From assembly GCA_964610115.1 (NCBI GenBank), contig CAZSUW010000029.1:1-29188 (forward strand): a stretch of DNA of 29,188 nt. Reading direction: 5' to 3'. The notes under the pieces are model-generated. The model was not told the DNA's origin and did not search any database. It saw only the letters and a list, made by a program, of their open reading frames with translations. This DNA comes from Litorimonas sp964610115 (lineage in GTDB: Bacteria; Pseudomonadota; Alphaproteobacteria; Caulobacterales; Maricaulaceae). Every line of letters starts with the position of its first letter. Position 1 is the first letter of the stretch. The position numbers and the translations under genes were made by a program. Positions 7,361 to 15,692 of this stretch are shown here, piece after piece.

Positions 7361-8499
7361 AGGGGGCGCCTGAGAGTTGCTATGGCTTGGGCAGCAATGC
7401 CTTCACGACGACCGGTAAAACCAAGTCCCTCTGTTGTCGTGGCTTTCACAGAAATGCGCTCCAAACTAAGGCCCGTAATTTGCGCGATCTGCTTCCGCAT
7501 AGCTGCGCGGTAGGGCTTCACTTTAGGTCTTTCGCAAATCAGTGTCAGATCAATATGAACGAGCGTTCCGCCCGCTTCGCCCGCCAGTTTTACAGCGTGG
7601 GCCAGAAATCGATCGCTGCTAGCCCCTTTCCATTGTGGGTCTGAGGGTGGGAAATGATCGCCAATGTCACCTTGGCTGATGGCGCCCAAAACAGCATCCG
7701 TGATCGCGTGAAGGCCTACGTCTGCATCAGAATGTCCGACAAGGGCGAGGGGGCTTTCGACCTCAACCCCGCAGAGGATAAGCGGTTTTTCGGATGTCTC
7801 TAAGCGGTGAACGTCAAAGCCTGTCCCGGATACAGTTATCATGTCAGTCAGCATGGCCTCGGCTTTGGCGAAATCTTCCGGGAAAGTCACCTTGAAGTTC
7901 CGCTCTGATCCCGGGGTAAAGGCGAGTGTCAAGCCAGCATCCCGTGCAATGGCAATATCATCATGCGCGCTCGCGTCTGCCGGCAGGGCCTCAAAGGCAG
8001 ACCAGATTTTATCAAAGTGAAAGGCCTGCGGGGTTTGCACGCGATGAAGGGCGTTGCGATCCACGGGTGAAAAGTCATTAGTCTTTAGGGCGTCAACAAT
8101 GGGTAAGGCCGGAACCGCGCCGTCATGAGTCTCTAGAGCGTTGATAAGTGGATTGATGAGCGCCCGGTCGAGAAAAGGCCGCGCGGCATCATGGATCATC
8201 ACATATCGGGGTGGCGTCTCTTTCAGGGCAGAGAGGCCAGCGCGCACAGAGGCTGTGCGAGTCTCCCCACCAGTGATAATCTTGGCCTGAGGCGCGAGCG
8301 TTGCGGCAAGGTCATCATTTGCCGCAACAACAAGCACCACATTATCAAAAATGCCGCACTTTGCTGCGTTATTCAGCGTGTGCGAAAGCAAAGGTTTTCC
8401 AGCTAATGCCCTGTATTGCTTGAGAATATCACCACCTGCGCGTGTTCCTTGTCCAGCGGCGACCAATATGAGTGCAATGTCTGTCAAAATCCGTGCCAA
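7357..8499 (-). CDS. ispDF: Bifunctional IspD/IspF (MEP isoprenoid pathway)
   Basis: This fusion enzyme of the methylerythritol phosphate pathway carries out two non-consecutive steps. The IspD half (about 1-222) makes CDP-methylerythritol and shows LILVAAGQGTRAGG and the KQY motif. The IspF half (about 223-380) makes the 2,4-cyclodiphosphate and shows FDVHRL and VGHSDADVGLHAITDAVLGA with its metal ligands. The fusion is typical of alphaproteobacteria. No ATG lies before the active-site glycine loop. The best start is TTG 8499; TTG 8487 is an alternative. Neither has a good ribosome-binding site, so the start is uncertain. It diverges from dusB and overlaps cinA by four bases. Its product feeds the isoprenoids used by crtI and crtY. 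Confidence 0.95.
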   Translation of the reverse strand: MARILTDIALILVAAGQGTRAGGDILKQYRALAGKPLLSHTLNNAAKCGIFDNVVLVVAANDDLAATLAPQAKIITGGETRTASVRAGLSALKETPPRYVMIHDAARPFLDRALINPLINALETHDGAVPALPIVDALKTNDFSPVDRNALHRVQTPQAFHFDKIWSAFEALPADASAHDDIAIARDAGLTLAFTPGSERNFKVTFPEDFAKAEAMLTDMITVSGTGFDVHRLETSEKPLILCGVEVESPLALVGHSDADVGLHAITDAVLGAISQGDIGDHFPPSDPQWKGASSDRFLAHAVKLAGEAGGTLVHIDLTLICERPKVKPYRAAMRKQIAQITGLSLERISVKATTTEGLGFTGRREGIAAQAIATLRRPL

Positions 8500-8548
8500 T
8501 CACTGCCCAAAAGTTGTGCGAGCGTTTGGACTCGCTTAAGAGGATGTG

Positions 8549-9544
8549 ATGGCAAATCCTCTGCATATCGGCAAGCTGGCGATACGCTCGCGTGTGCTGG
8601 TTGCGCCCATGTCTGGCGTGACCGATCTGCCGTTTCGTCGCATTCTTTCCCGCTTTCATCCGGGTGCGGTTATCAGCGAGATGATTGCGGGTGAGAAACT
8701 CGTCAAAGATGATCCGGAAAACCTTGCTCGTGCGGCGGGCGGTAAAGACATCCGCCCCATGGCGGTGCAGCTCGTCGGGCGTGATCCTTACTGGATGGCC
8801 GAAGGGGCGAAAGCGCTCGCCGCGTCGGGGGCTGAATGGATCGATATTAACTTCGGCTGCCCCGCGCGTAAGGTTGTGACAGGGATGAGTGGTTCTGCGC
8901 TAATGCGTGAGCCCACTCTGGCCAAAGAGATTGTCGCCGCTGTCGCCGCCGCTGTCCATGTGCCCGTAACTGTCAAAATGCGGCTCGGCTGGGATGAGGC
9001 TTCGCTGAATGCGCCTCAAATCGCGGCAGACGCAGTTGAGGCGGGCGCTGTCGCAATAACCGTCCATGGCCGGACACGCTGCCAGTTTTATGACGGGCAG
9101 GCGGATTGGGCCGCGGTGAGAGACACAGGTGCGGCGATTACGGTCCCGTTATTCGTCAATGGTGATATTCGCGACGGGGAGACGGCGCTGCAGGCCATGG
9201 CGGCCAGTGACGCTGACGGCGTAATGGTGGGTCGCTCTCTCATTGGACGTCCCTGGGCTTTGTGCGAAATTATGCAGGCCGTGGACGGGACGCCGAAGCT
9301 GAGTCCCCTGTCTTGTGAGGCGAAATCGCAAACCGCTTTGGATCACTATAACTACATCCTGGATTTTTACCCAGAGCGTAAAGGTATCCGCGTGGCTCGC
9401 AAACATTTGGTCGGCTATGCGGATGCGGCCAGTGTGCCCGTGGATAGTCTTATTCGCCACGTCCTGACACGCAGTGAGGACCCCGCCGAAGTGCGCGGTG
9501 TTCTCGGCGGCCTGTTTCAACGTGCAGAACGGTCAGCGGCATGA
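8549..9544 (+). CDS. dusB: tRNA-dihydrouridine synthase (NifR3/DusB family)
   Basis: This FMN enzyme reduces specific uridines to dihydrouridine in tRNA, using NADPH. The 331-residue protein begins with the FMN-binding VLVAPMSGVTDLPFRRI and has INFGCPARKV with the catalytic Cys (C104), VKMRLGWD, ITVHGRTR and the phosphate-binding NGDI and VMVGRSLIGRP motifs. ATG 8549 is preferred over the in-frame GTG 8546 because AAGAGG (8538-8543) is five bases ahead of it. It overlaps ntrB by four bases (ATGA). The dusB (nifR3)-ntrB-ntrC order is a classical alphaproteobacterial operon. Confidence 0.95.
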   Translation: MANPLHIGKLAIRSRVLVAPMSGVTDLPFRRILSRFHPGAVISEMIAGEKLVKDDPENLARAAGGKDIRPMAVQLVGRDPYWMAEGAKALAASGAEWIDINFGCPARKVVTGMSGSALMREPTLAKEIVAAVAAAVHVPVTVKMRLGWDEASLNAPQIAADAVEAGAVAITVHGRTRCQFYDGQADWAAVRDTGAAITVPLFVNGDIRDGETALQAMAASDADGVMVGRSLIGRPWALCEIMQAVDGTPKLSPLSCEAKSQTALDHYNYILDFYPERKGIRVARKHLVGYADAASVPVDSLIRHVLTRSEDPAEVRGVLGGLFQRAERSAA

Positions 9545-10587
9545 ATTTCTCACTCATTGAAGACTGGCCCTTTCCGCTGTTTCGATTGATCGATGGGCAA
9601 ATCGTCTACGCCAATCTATCGGCACAAGAATGGCTGGGCGATAGCCTGAAGCGCATGACGGGTCAGCCCCTTAGCGCATTGGTCCGAACGGAGCCGGGCC
9701 TGGAAATCCAGCTGGCAAAGGCGGAGACAACGGGAACCGCGCTTACGACGCGCGACAGCACAGTGCACTTGCCGCGTGGCCAGACGATCACATCACATAT
9801 AACCGTCTATCCATTGGAAGAGGGCTTCGGCGTTTCGTTCTGGCTGGCAGGGCCTCGCCCGCGCCAATCCTCTGTCGGCGGCCATGTCGTTTCTGGTATG
9901 GGGCGAATGATTGCCCATGAGCTTAAAAATCCGCTCGCAGGCATTAAAGGCGCGGCGCAGCTCTTGCGGGATGATGTGCAAACGGATGATGCGCGGGCGC
10001 TACTGGATCTTATCAGCAGCGAAATTGATCGTATTCGCCGCTTGGCGGACCGAATGGAATCGCTGGGGGACCGTGATCCAGAAGGGCGGGAACCCGTCAA
10101 TGTACATACACTTCTTCGTCAAGCTCGTCAGATCGTGAAAAGTGCCGAACCACGGCTGGTCTTCACCGAGCGTTATGATCCATCTTTGCCGCACGCGGCG
10201 GGTGATACAGACACGTTAATGCAGGCTTTGCTGAATCTGATACGCAACGCGCAAGACGCGCTGAAAGATCATCCGGAGCCGGAAATTACATTGACCACAA
10301 AATACCGGGCGGGCGTGCGCGGACGGGATAATAACGGCGATCAAAAACGCACGCTCCCGATTGAGATTCGCGTCACAGATAATGGTCCGGGCATCCCGTC
10401 GGACTTACAGGATCAGATCTTTCAGCCCTTTGTGACGACGAAACCCACGGGGCAGGGTCTGGGTCTCGCCCTCGTCTCAAAGGTCGCCCAAGCCCATAAT
10501 GGCCTGGTCGAGGTGCATTCCCGCCCGGGCAAGACAACTTTTTCTCTTCTCCTCCCCGCTCCGAATGAGGTGCACCATGAAGTATGA
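9541..10587 (+). CDS. ntrB: Nitrogen regulation sensor histidine kinase NtrB
   Basis: This is a soluble sensor kinase/phosphatase that controls NtrC according to nitrogen status, normally through the PII protein GlnB. The 348 residues hold an N-terminal PAS domain (about 1-100), the phosphorylated histidine in RMIAHELKNPLAG (H126), and an ATPase domain with the N box (LMQALLNLIRNAQDAL), the G1 box (VTDNGPGIP) and GQGLGLALV. There is no membrane segment. It is coupled to dusB upstream through a 4 bp ATGA overlap and overlaps ntrC by 11 bp. The kinase motifs are intact, so phosphorylation of NtrC is expected even though NtrC is unusual. Confidence 0.95.
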   Translation: MNFSLIEDWPFPLFRLIDGQIVYANLSAQEWLGDSLKRMTGQPLSALVRTEPGLEIQLAKAETTGTALTTRDSTVHLPRGQTITSHITVYPLEEGFGVSFWLAGPRPRQSSVGGHVVSGMGRMIAHELKNPLAGIKGAAQLLRDDVQTDDARALLDLISSEIDRIRRLADRMESLGDRDPEGREPVNVHTLLRQARQIVKSAEPRLVFTERYDPSLPHAAGDTDTLMQALLNLIRNAQDALKDHPEPEITLTTKYRAGVRGRDNNGDQKRTLPIEIRVTDNGPGIPSDLQDQIFQPFVTTKPTGQGLGLALVSKVAQAHNGLVEVHSRPGKTTFSLLLPAPNEVHHEV

Positions 10588-11893
10588 CGTTTTACTCGCG
10601 GATGATGATGACAGCATCCGCCTTGTTTTATCCAAAGCGCTTAGCCGGGCGGGGCATAGCGTTCGCGCGACGGATAATCCGCATACCTTGCTGAAATGGG
10701 CGGAAGCGGGGCATGGCGATATCGTCATTACGGATGTTATGATGGATGGCCGCGAGGTCTTTGAGCATTTGCCAAGCTTAACAGAAATGCGCCCAAAACT
10801 GCCCGTGATCGTTATCAGTGCCAATAATACGGTGAACACCGCGCTTAAGTCTGGGCAGCACCGCGTTTTCGAATATGTACCCAAGCCCTTTGATTTAGAC
10901 GAAATCGCGTCAGCTGTGGCAAGGGCAGGCCAAAGTGTCGGCCAAAGACGGGCAAAGTCGCCCGCGTCTCGCAAGGGCCTACCTATGATTGGTCGATCGG
11001 CGGCCATGCAGCCGGTTTTCCGCGCGGTTTCGCGATTTGCTGCGGCAAACCTGCCTGTACTGATCCAAGGGGCAGTCGGAACAGGTAAAGATTTGGTCGC
11101 CCGTTTATTGCACGATGGTGGCCCGCGCGCGGACCGTCCGTTTTTGCGGACGACAGACTTCGCTAACACGTCACTGACCTTGCAAAAGGTGAATGGTGGT
11201 GACCTTTACATCGATGAAGTCGCGGAGCTCTCAGCCGAGCAGCAAGAGCGGTTACTGGCCTTTCTAACCGAGAGCGAGATGATCCCACCGCGAGATCGGC
11301 CGCGCGTTATTTGCGCCACCCGTAAAGACCTAAGGCAAATGGCCGAAGATGGGCGTTTTCGTGACGATCTTTTATTTCGGATCAATGTCGCAGAGATACG
11401 TGTGCCACCTTTGGCGGATCGGGATCGCGATAGTATTGAACTGGCGGAAACGTTCTTATCGCAAGCCAGTCCAAATCAACCGCGCCGTTTTTCAAGCGAA
11501 GCCTTGGAAATCCTCCATCGTCACAACTGGACGGGGAATGTACGAGAGCTGGAAAACATCGTTCGGCGCCTTGCTGTGCTTTATTCAGATGACGTGATTA
11601 CCGGCGACATGGTGCTGCAGGAATTTAGCAAAGATATCCGCTCAGATGCCTCTGATAAAGGCGGGGTGTCCAGTCTCGACAAGCAATTGGAACTCGCGGC
11701 TCGGGCTTTATTGGACGGTGAATCCGCTGTTGAAGGCGGGTCACATTACCAAATCGCGATGAGTTGGGTTGAGCGCCCTTTGATCACTGAGGCCTTACGT
11801 CTGACGGGCGGAAACCGAGCGAAAGCCGCCGATCGTCTCGGCATACACCGCAATACATTACGAACGCGGCTGAAATCACTCGATATCAGCTAA
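10577..11893 (+). CDS. ntrC: Nitrogen response regulator NtrC lacking the sigma-54 contact loop
   Basis: This is the partner regulator of NtrB, with 438 residues, shorter than the usual ~470-480. The receiver domain keeps the acidic pocket (ADDDD), the phosphorylation site D53 (ITDVMMDG) and K103. The AAA+ domain has Walker A GAVGTGKD (165-172) and Walker B DLYIDE (209-214). The distance from the PF motif to Walker B is about 23 residues shorter than in E. coli NtrC, and the ESELFGHEKGAFTGA region is missing. The C-terminus carries a Fis-type helix-turn-helix (GGNRAKAADRLGIHRNTLRTRL). ATG 10577 is chosen because GAGG (10567-10570) precedes it. GAFTGA contacts sigma-54, so this protein probably acts on sigma-70-type promoters, as reported for Rhodobacter capsulatus NtrC. 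Confidence 0.93.
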   Translation: MKYDVLLADDDDSIRLVLSKALSRAGHSVRATDNPHTLLKWAEAGHGDIVITDVMMDGREVFEHLPSLTEMRPKLPVIVISANNTVNTALKSGQHRVFEYVPKPFDLDEIASAVARAGQSVGQRRAKSPASRKGLPMIGRSAAMQPVFRAVSRFAAANLPVLIQGAVGTGKDLVARLLHDGGPRADRPFLRTTDFANTSLTLQKVNGGDLYIDEVAELSAEQQERLLAFLTESEMIPPRDRPRVICATRKDLRQMAEDGRFRDDLLFRINVAEIRVPPLADRDRDSIELAETFLSQASPNQPRRFSSEALEILHRHNWTGNVRELENIVRRLAVLYSDDVITGDMVLQEFSKDIRSDASDKGGVSSLDKQLELAARALLDGESAVEGGSHYQIAMSWVERPLITEALRLTGGNRAKAADRLGIHRNTLRTRLKSLDIS

Positions 11894-11934
11894 ACTGTTG
11901 CTAATTCGCCACAGTCTGGTAGCTGTGCAACAGT
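11894..11934. promoter_or_regulatory. Inverted repeat between ntrC and ntrY
   Basis: ACTGTTGC (11894-11901) and GCAACAGT (11927-11934) form a perfect 8 bp inverted repeat with 25 bases between, starting right after the ntrC stop. It could be a regulator site or the stem of an RNA structure. A small hairpin, GCCCA-CTTCA-TGGGC (11938-11952) followed by GCTTTT, lies next to it and could act as a weak terminator before ntrY. Confidence 0.4.
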
Positions 11935-11978
11935 CTAGCCCACTTCATGGGCGCTTTTGAGAGCTGCAGGAGTGCGGA

Positions 11979-14252
11979 TTGGCTAACGCCCCCTCTATTC
12001 GTCGAACGCTGCAGACCCGCGTCCCGAGTGTGAGTGGCCCCCGCCGCTTACCGAATATTGCGCGTTCAGCAGCCTTTGGCGTGTTCTTTATCTCGGCCCT
12101 GGCCCTCACCGTGATGGGCGCCTTGCTGAGCTTTTCGGATAATCCTGCCCGGGTAGAGCTGGCGTTCAACATCCTTCGCGCCAATTTCTTGCTAATTGCG
12201 ATGTTGGCGGTCTTCTTGGGCTATCGGGTTTACATCAATCTCTTCGCGCCAAGCCGGGCCGGCTCCGCCCCGCTTTTGCACCGGCGCTTTGTTATTATTT
12301 TTAGTCTCGCAGCCTTGCTGCCGGCGATTATCATTGGGGCATTCTCGGCCTCACTCATTAGCCAGAATGTGTCAGCCCTGTTTGGGTCCGATGTTCGCGA
12401 AAATATGGATGCGGCCCAGCGGGTTTTAACAGACTATCGGGATCAAGCGATTTCTGATCTTGCCTCTGATTCTGATGTTGTAAGAGATAATTTGGTCGGG
12501 CGTGAGAGTGGATTAACCGACCGCATAACTTTGACGGCTGAGCTGCAAATTATTGCCCGGGTTCGTGATATTGATGCTGTGATTATACTCCGCGATGATG
12601 GCCAAGTTCTGGCTCAGGCGGTCAGCCCTCTTGCGCCGGCGTTTGAAGTTCCGCGCCCGGATGTCCTATCCACTGTCGACGCACAATTTGCACAGTTTCT
12701 CCAGAACGATGAAACCAATTATTTGATCGCACTGCGTCGTCTGGAACCCGACAGTAATGTGATTTTGTATGTGGGTCGACGACTGCGCTCGTCGTCTGAG
12801 GTCTTGTCTAACATTCAAGGGATTGATGAGGCGAAGGACCGGATTGACCGGTTTACAGCTAGCCAAGTTCGTCTCAATACGGTTTTTGCCCTCACATTCG
12901 TTGAAACGGCGCTCCTCTTAGTGATGGCCGCTATGTGGTTGGGGCTGGTCCTCGCGAACCGGATTATCGAACCGCTTTCGTCTTTGATTGATGCTGCGGA
13001 ACGGGTGCGAGGCGGAGATATGGGCGCGCGCGTCTCTGTCAGTGGCCAATGGGGCGAGATTAGTGATCTAGGGTCTGCGTTTAATCGCATGACGCAACAG
13101 CTGAATAGTCAACGGGATGAATTGGTGCGTGAGCACGATGTGTCCGAGCAGCGCCGACAGTTTAGCGAGGCTGTGCTGTCAGGGGTTAGGGCCGGCGTCA
13201 TCGGGCTGACAGAGAAGGGGCGCATCACCTTAATGAATGCGTCCGCTGAACGCCTATTGGGTTTGAGCGCGGAGGCCGCTTTGGACCGTCCGATCACGGA
13301 TCTCCTGCCTGAATTTGGCCCGGCCTATGCGCGGGCGCGGGAGTCGGTCAGCAATACGGCGGAAGATCAGATTACGTATGAACGTGACGAGCGGTCGATG
13401 AATATTGATCTTCGTGTTGCGGCCTATCGCGGGGCGCGCCGCGATACAGGGTGGGTGGTGACGTTTGATGATATGACGCGGCTCGTCGCTGCGCAGCGCC
13501 ACGGTGCTTGGCGGGAAGTCGCCCGGCGCATTGCGCATGAAATCAAGAACCCCCTGACACCAATTCAACTCTCTGCTGAACGCCTTTCGCGAAAATATGG
13601 AAAGATTCTGACGGAAGATCGGGACGTTTTCGATAATTGTACGCAAACAATCATTCGCCAGGTCGAAAGCTTGGAGCGAATGGTCGACGAATTTTCCGCT
13701 TTTGCGCGTATGCCCCAACCGGAAATGACAGATGTGGAGTTGACCGAAATTCTCTCGGATGTCTTGTTTGAGCAAGGGGTTGCCTTTCCGGAAATTCAAT
13801 TTGCGCGCCGGAATACGTGGCCAAAAGCGCTATCAGTCACAGCCGACGACAGGCTATTGATGCAAGCGCTCAGCAATATTTACAAAAACTCTGCCGAAGC
13901 TGTTCTTCGCGCGGCTGATACAGGACCGGACAGTTTCTCAGGACTGGTTGAAACTTTGCTGCGTCAGCGCGTCGATCGGGTCGATATCGTGATTTGCGAT
14001 AATGGTCCGGGTTTTCCAAGCGCAGACATTGATCGTTTGCTGGAACCCTATGTCACGACCAGAGAGGGCGGCACGGGGCTGGGCCTCCCAATCGTAAAAC
14101 GCATTGTTGAGGACCATGGGGGCACGCTTACATTGTCCTTACGCGATGATGGCCGACAGGGCGCTCAGGTCGTGATTTCCTTGCCCGTTATTACTGCGGA
14201 CGATGCGCCGCACTTTACTGATACAAAACCCCAACAGGAGGCCGCTGAATAA
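11979..14252 (+). CDS. ntrY: Membrane sensor histidine kinase NtrY
   Basis: This is the sensor kinase of the second nitrogen/redox-responsive pair, acting on NtrX. The 757-residue protein has transmembrane segments near 30-55, 65-90, 95-125 and 305-335 with an extracytoplasmic sensing region before the last one. It continues with a HAMP domain (IIEPLSSLIDAAERVRGGD), a PAS domain and the kinase core with IAHEIKNPLTPIQLSAERL (H520), LMQALSNIYKNSAEAVL, CDNGPGFP and GGTGLGLPIVKR. The start is an uncommon TTG at 11979, supported by AGGAG (11968-11972) six bases ahead. It overlaps ntrX by one base, so the pair is translationally linked. All kinase motifs are intact. Confidence 0.94.
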   Translation: MANAPSIRRTLQTRVPSVSGPRRLPNIARSAAFGVFFISALALTVMGALLSFSDNPARVELAFNILRANFLLIAMLAVFLGYRVYINLFAPSRAGSAPLLHRRFVIIFSLAALLPAIIIGAFSASLISQNVSALFGSDVRENMDAAQRVLTDYRDQAISDLASDSDVVRDNLVGRESGLTDRITLTAELQIIARVRDIDAVIILRDDGQVLAQAVSPLAPAFEVPRPDVLSTVDAQFAQFLQNDETNYLIALRRLEPDSNVILYVGRRLRSSSEVLSNIQGIDEAKDRIDRFTASQVRLNTVFALTFVETALLLVMAAMWLGLVLANRIIEPLSSLIDAAERVRGGDMGARVSVSGQWGEISDLGSAFNRMTQQLNSQRDELVREHDVSEQRRQFSEAVLSGVRAGVIGLTEKGRITLMNASAERLLGLSAEAALDRPITDLLPEFGPAYARARESVSNTAEDQITYERDERSMNIDLRVAAYRGARRDTGWVVTFDDMTRLVAAQRHGAWREVARRIAHEIKNPLTPIQLSAERLSRKYGKILTEDRDVFDNCTQTIIRQVESLERMVDEFSAFARMPQPEMTDVELTEILSDVLFEQGVAFPEIQFARRNTWPKALSVTADDRLLMQALSNIYKNSAEAVLRAADTGPDSFSGLVETLLRQRVDRVDIVICDNGPGFPSADIDRLLEPYVTTREGGTGLGLPIVKRIVEDHGGTLTLSLRDDGRQGAQVVISLPVITADDAPHFTDTKPQQEAAE

Positions 14253-15652
14253 TGACAGCTCGCGCCACAAGAGACATCCTGATCGTTGAAGATGAAAGCG
14301 ATATCCGTGCTTTGATTTCCGGTATTTTGCAGGATGAGGGCTATGAGACGAGGGAGGCTGGGACGTCCGATGAAGCTATCGCCGCCGTTCGCGCGCGACA
14401 GCCCAACCTTGTCATATTGGATGTCTGGCTGAAGGGCAGTTCGATGGATGGTATCGAAGTCCTAGATACGCTGAAATCTGTCTCACCTGATTTGCCGATC
14501 ATCGTCATTAGTGGGCACGGTACTGTCGAAACCGCGGTCTCTGCCATTCGTAAAGGCGCGTACGATTACATCGTTAAACCGTTTAAAGCTGACAAATTGA
14601 TCCTGACGGCCAATCGGGCCTTGGAAGTCGCGGCTTTGCGTCAAGAAAACAAAGAGCTTCGTGGGCGGTCTGCGGATGATGAGACTTTAGTCGGTGAAAG
14701 CGCGCAAATTGTGCAGCTGCGCCAGAAGATTATCCGAGTCGCTGGAACCAATAGCCGTGTGCTGATTAGTGGGGCGTCTGGAACTGGGAAAGAATTGATC
14801 GCGCGCTTGATCCATCGCGCTAGTGCGCGGGCTGAGGGGCCGTTCAAGGCGATCAATGCGGCGTCTATGGTTCCAGAACGGGTGGAAGAGACGCTATTTG
14901 GCGTCGAGACTGCAGGGAGTGTGTCAAAGTCAGGGCTGTTGGAACGCGCCCATAATGGCACCCTCTACCTGGATGAAGTGGCGGATATGCCCCAAGAAAC
15001 GCAAGGAAAACTGTTGCGGCTCTTAGTCGAACAGCGCTTTCAGCGTTTAGGCGGGCAAGACGATGTGCAAGTTGACGTGCGCGTTATTACGTCCAGTTCT
15101 CGCGATCTGATGGAACAAGTCAGAATGGGCCACTTTCGGGAAGACCTGTTTCACCGATTGAATGTTATGCCTTTAGAGGCCCCGTCTTTAGCGGATCGAC
15201 GCGATGATATTCCGCTTCTTGTTGAACATTTTATTGAACGCTTGGCGGCGTCCACCGGCTTGCCACCGCGAAAGATCGGACCTGATGCCATGGCGGCACT
15301 GCAGGCCCATGACTGGCCGGGCAATGTCAGGCAGCTACGCAATAATGTCGAGCGATTGATGATCCTCGCGACAGGCGATGCAGGCCAGCCAATTACCTTG
15401 TCCACATTACCGCCAGAGGTTTCCGTTGTTCGGGGTGAGGCCGCGCCCGATGACAAAGAGCGGATGATTGCGCTACCCTTGCGTGATGCGCGGGAGCATT
15501 TCGAGCGGGAATATCTACAAGCGCAAATCGATCGATTCGGCGGCAATATTTCGCGCACAGCCGCCTTCGTTGGGATGGAGCGTTCCGCCTTGCATCGCAA
15601 ACTGAAGTCGCTAGGCTTGTCGACAAGCAATAATAGTTCGGCTGCCGGGTAG
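14252..15652 (+). CDS. ntrX: Response regulator NtrX
   Basis: This is the partner of NtrY, with 466 residues. The receiver domain has the acidic pair in VEDESD, phosphorylation site D57 (VILDVWL) and YIVKPF. The AAA+ domain has Walker A GASGTGKE (about 174-181), Walker B TLYLDEVADMP and the arginine finger region FREDLFHRLNV. The position of GAFTGA is occupied by ETAGSVSKSG (219-228), so the sigma-54 contact motif is absent although the loop is nearly full length. The C-terminal Fis-like helix-turn-helix is GGNISRTAAFVGMERSALHR. Its ATG overlaps the ntrY stop (TAATG). Loss of GAFTGA in NtrX fits a regulator that acts without sigma-54. trkA follows 40 bases downstream on the same strand, as in many alphaproteobacteria. 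Confidence 0.94.
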   Translation: MTARATRDILIVEDESDIRALISGILQDEGYETREAGTSDEAIAAVRARQPNLVILDVWLKGSSMDGIEVLDTLKSVSPDLPIIVISGHGTVETAVSAIRKGAYDYIVKPFKADKLILTANRALEVAALRQENKELRGRSADDETLVGESAQIVQLRQKIIRVAGTNSRVLISGASGTGKELIARLIHRASARAEGPFKAINAASMVPERVEETLFGVETAGSVSKSGLLERAHNGTLYLDEVADMPQETQGKLLRLLVEQRFQRLGGQDDVQVDVRVITSSSRDLMEQVRMGHFREDLFHRLNVMPLEAPSLADRRDDIPLLVEHFIERLAASTGLPPRKIGPDAMAALQAHDWPGNVRQLRNNVERLMILATGDAGQPITLSTLPPEVSVVRGEAAPDDKERMIALPLRDAREHFEREYLQAQIDRFGGNISRTAAFVGMERSALHRKLKSLGLSTSNNSSAAG

Positions 15653-15692
15653 ATAAACCCCGAACGCCCCCAACAGGCTTAAAGGCCCGCCC

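Noticed and set aside
8483..8499. TTGGCACGGATTTTGAC on the minus strand, very close to a sigma-54 promoter next to the ntr genes
   Set aside because: It lies over the first codons of ispDF, and the -12 element has GA instead of the important GC. A start downstream of it would leave no room for the IspD N-terminus. Most likely a chance match in coding sequence.
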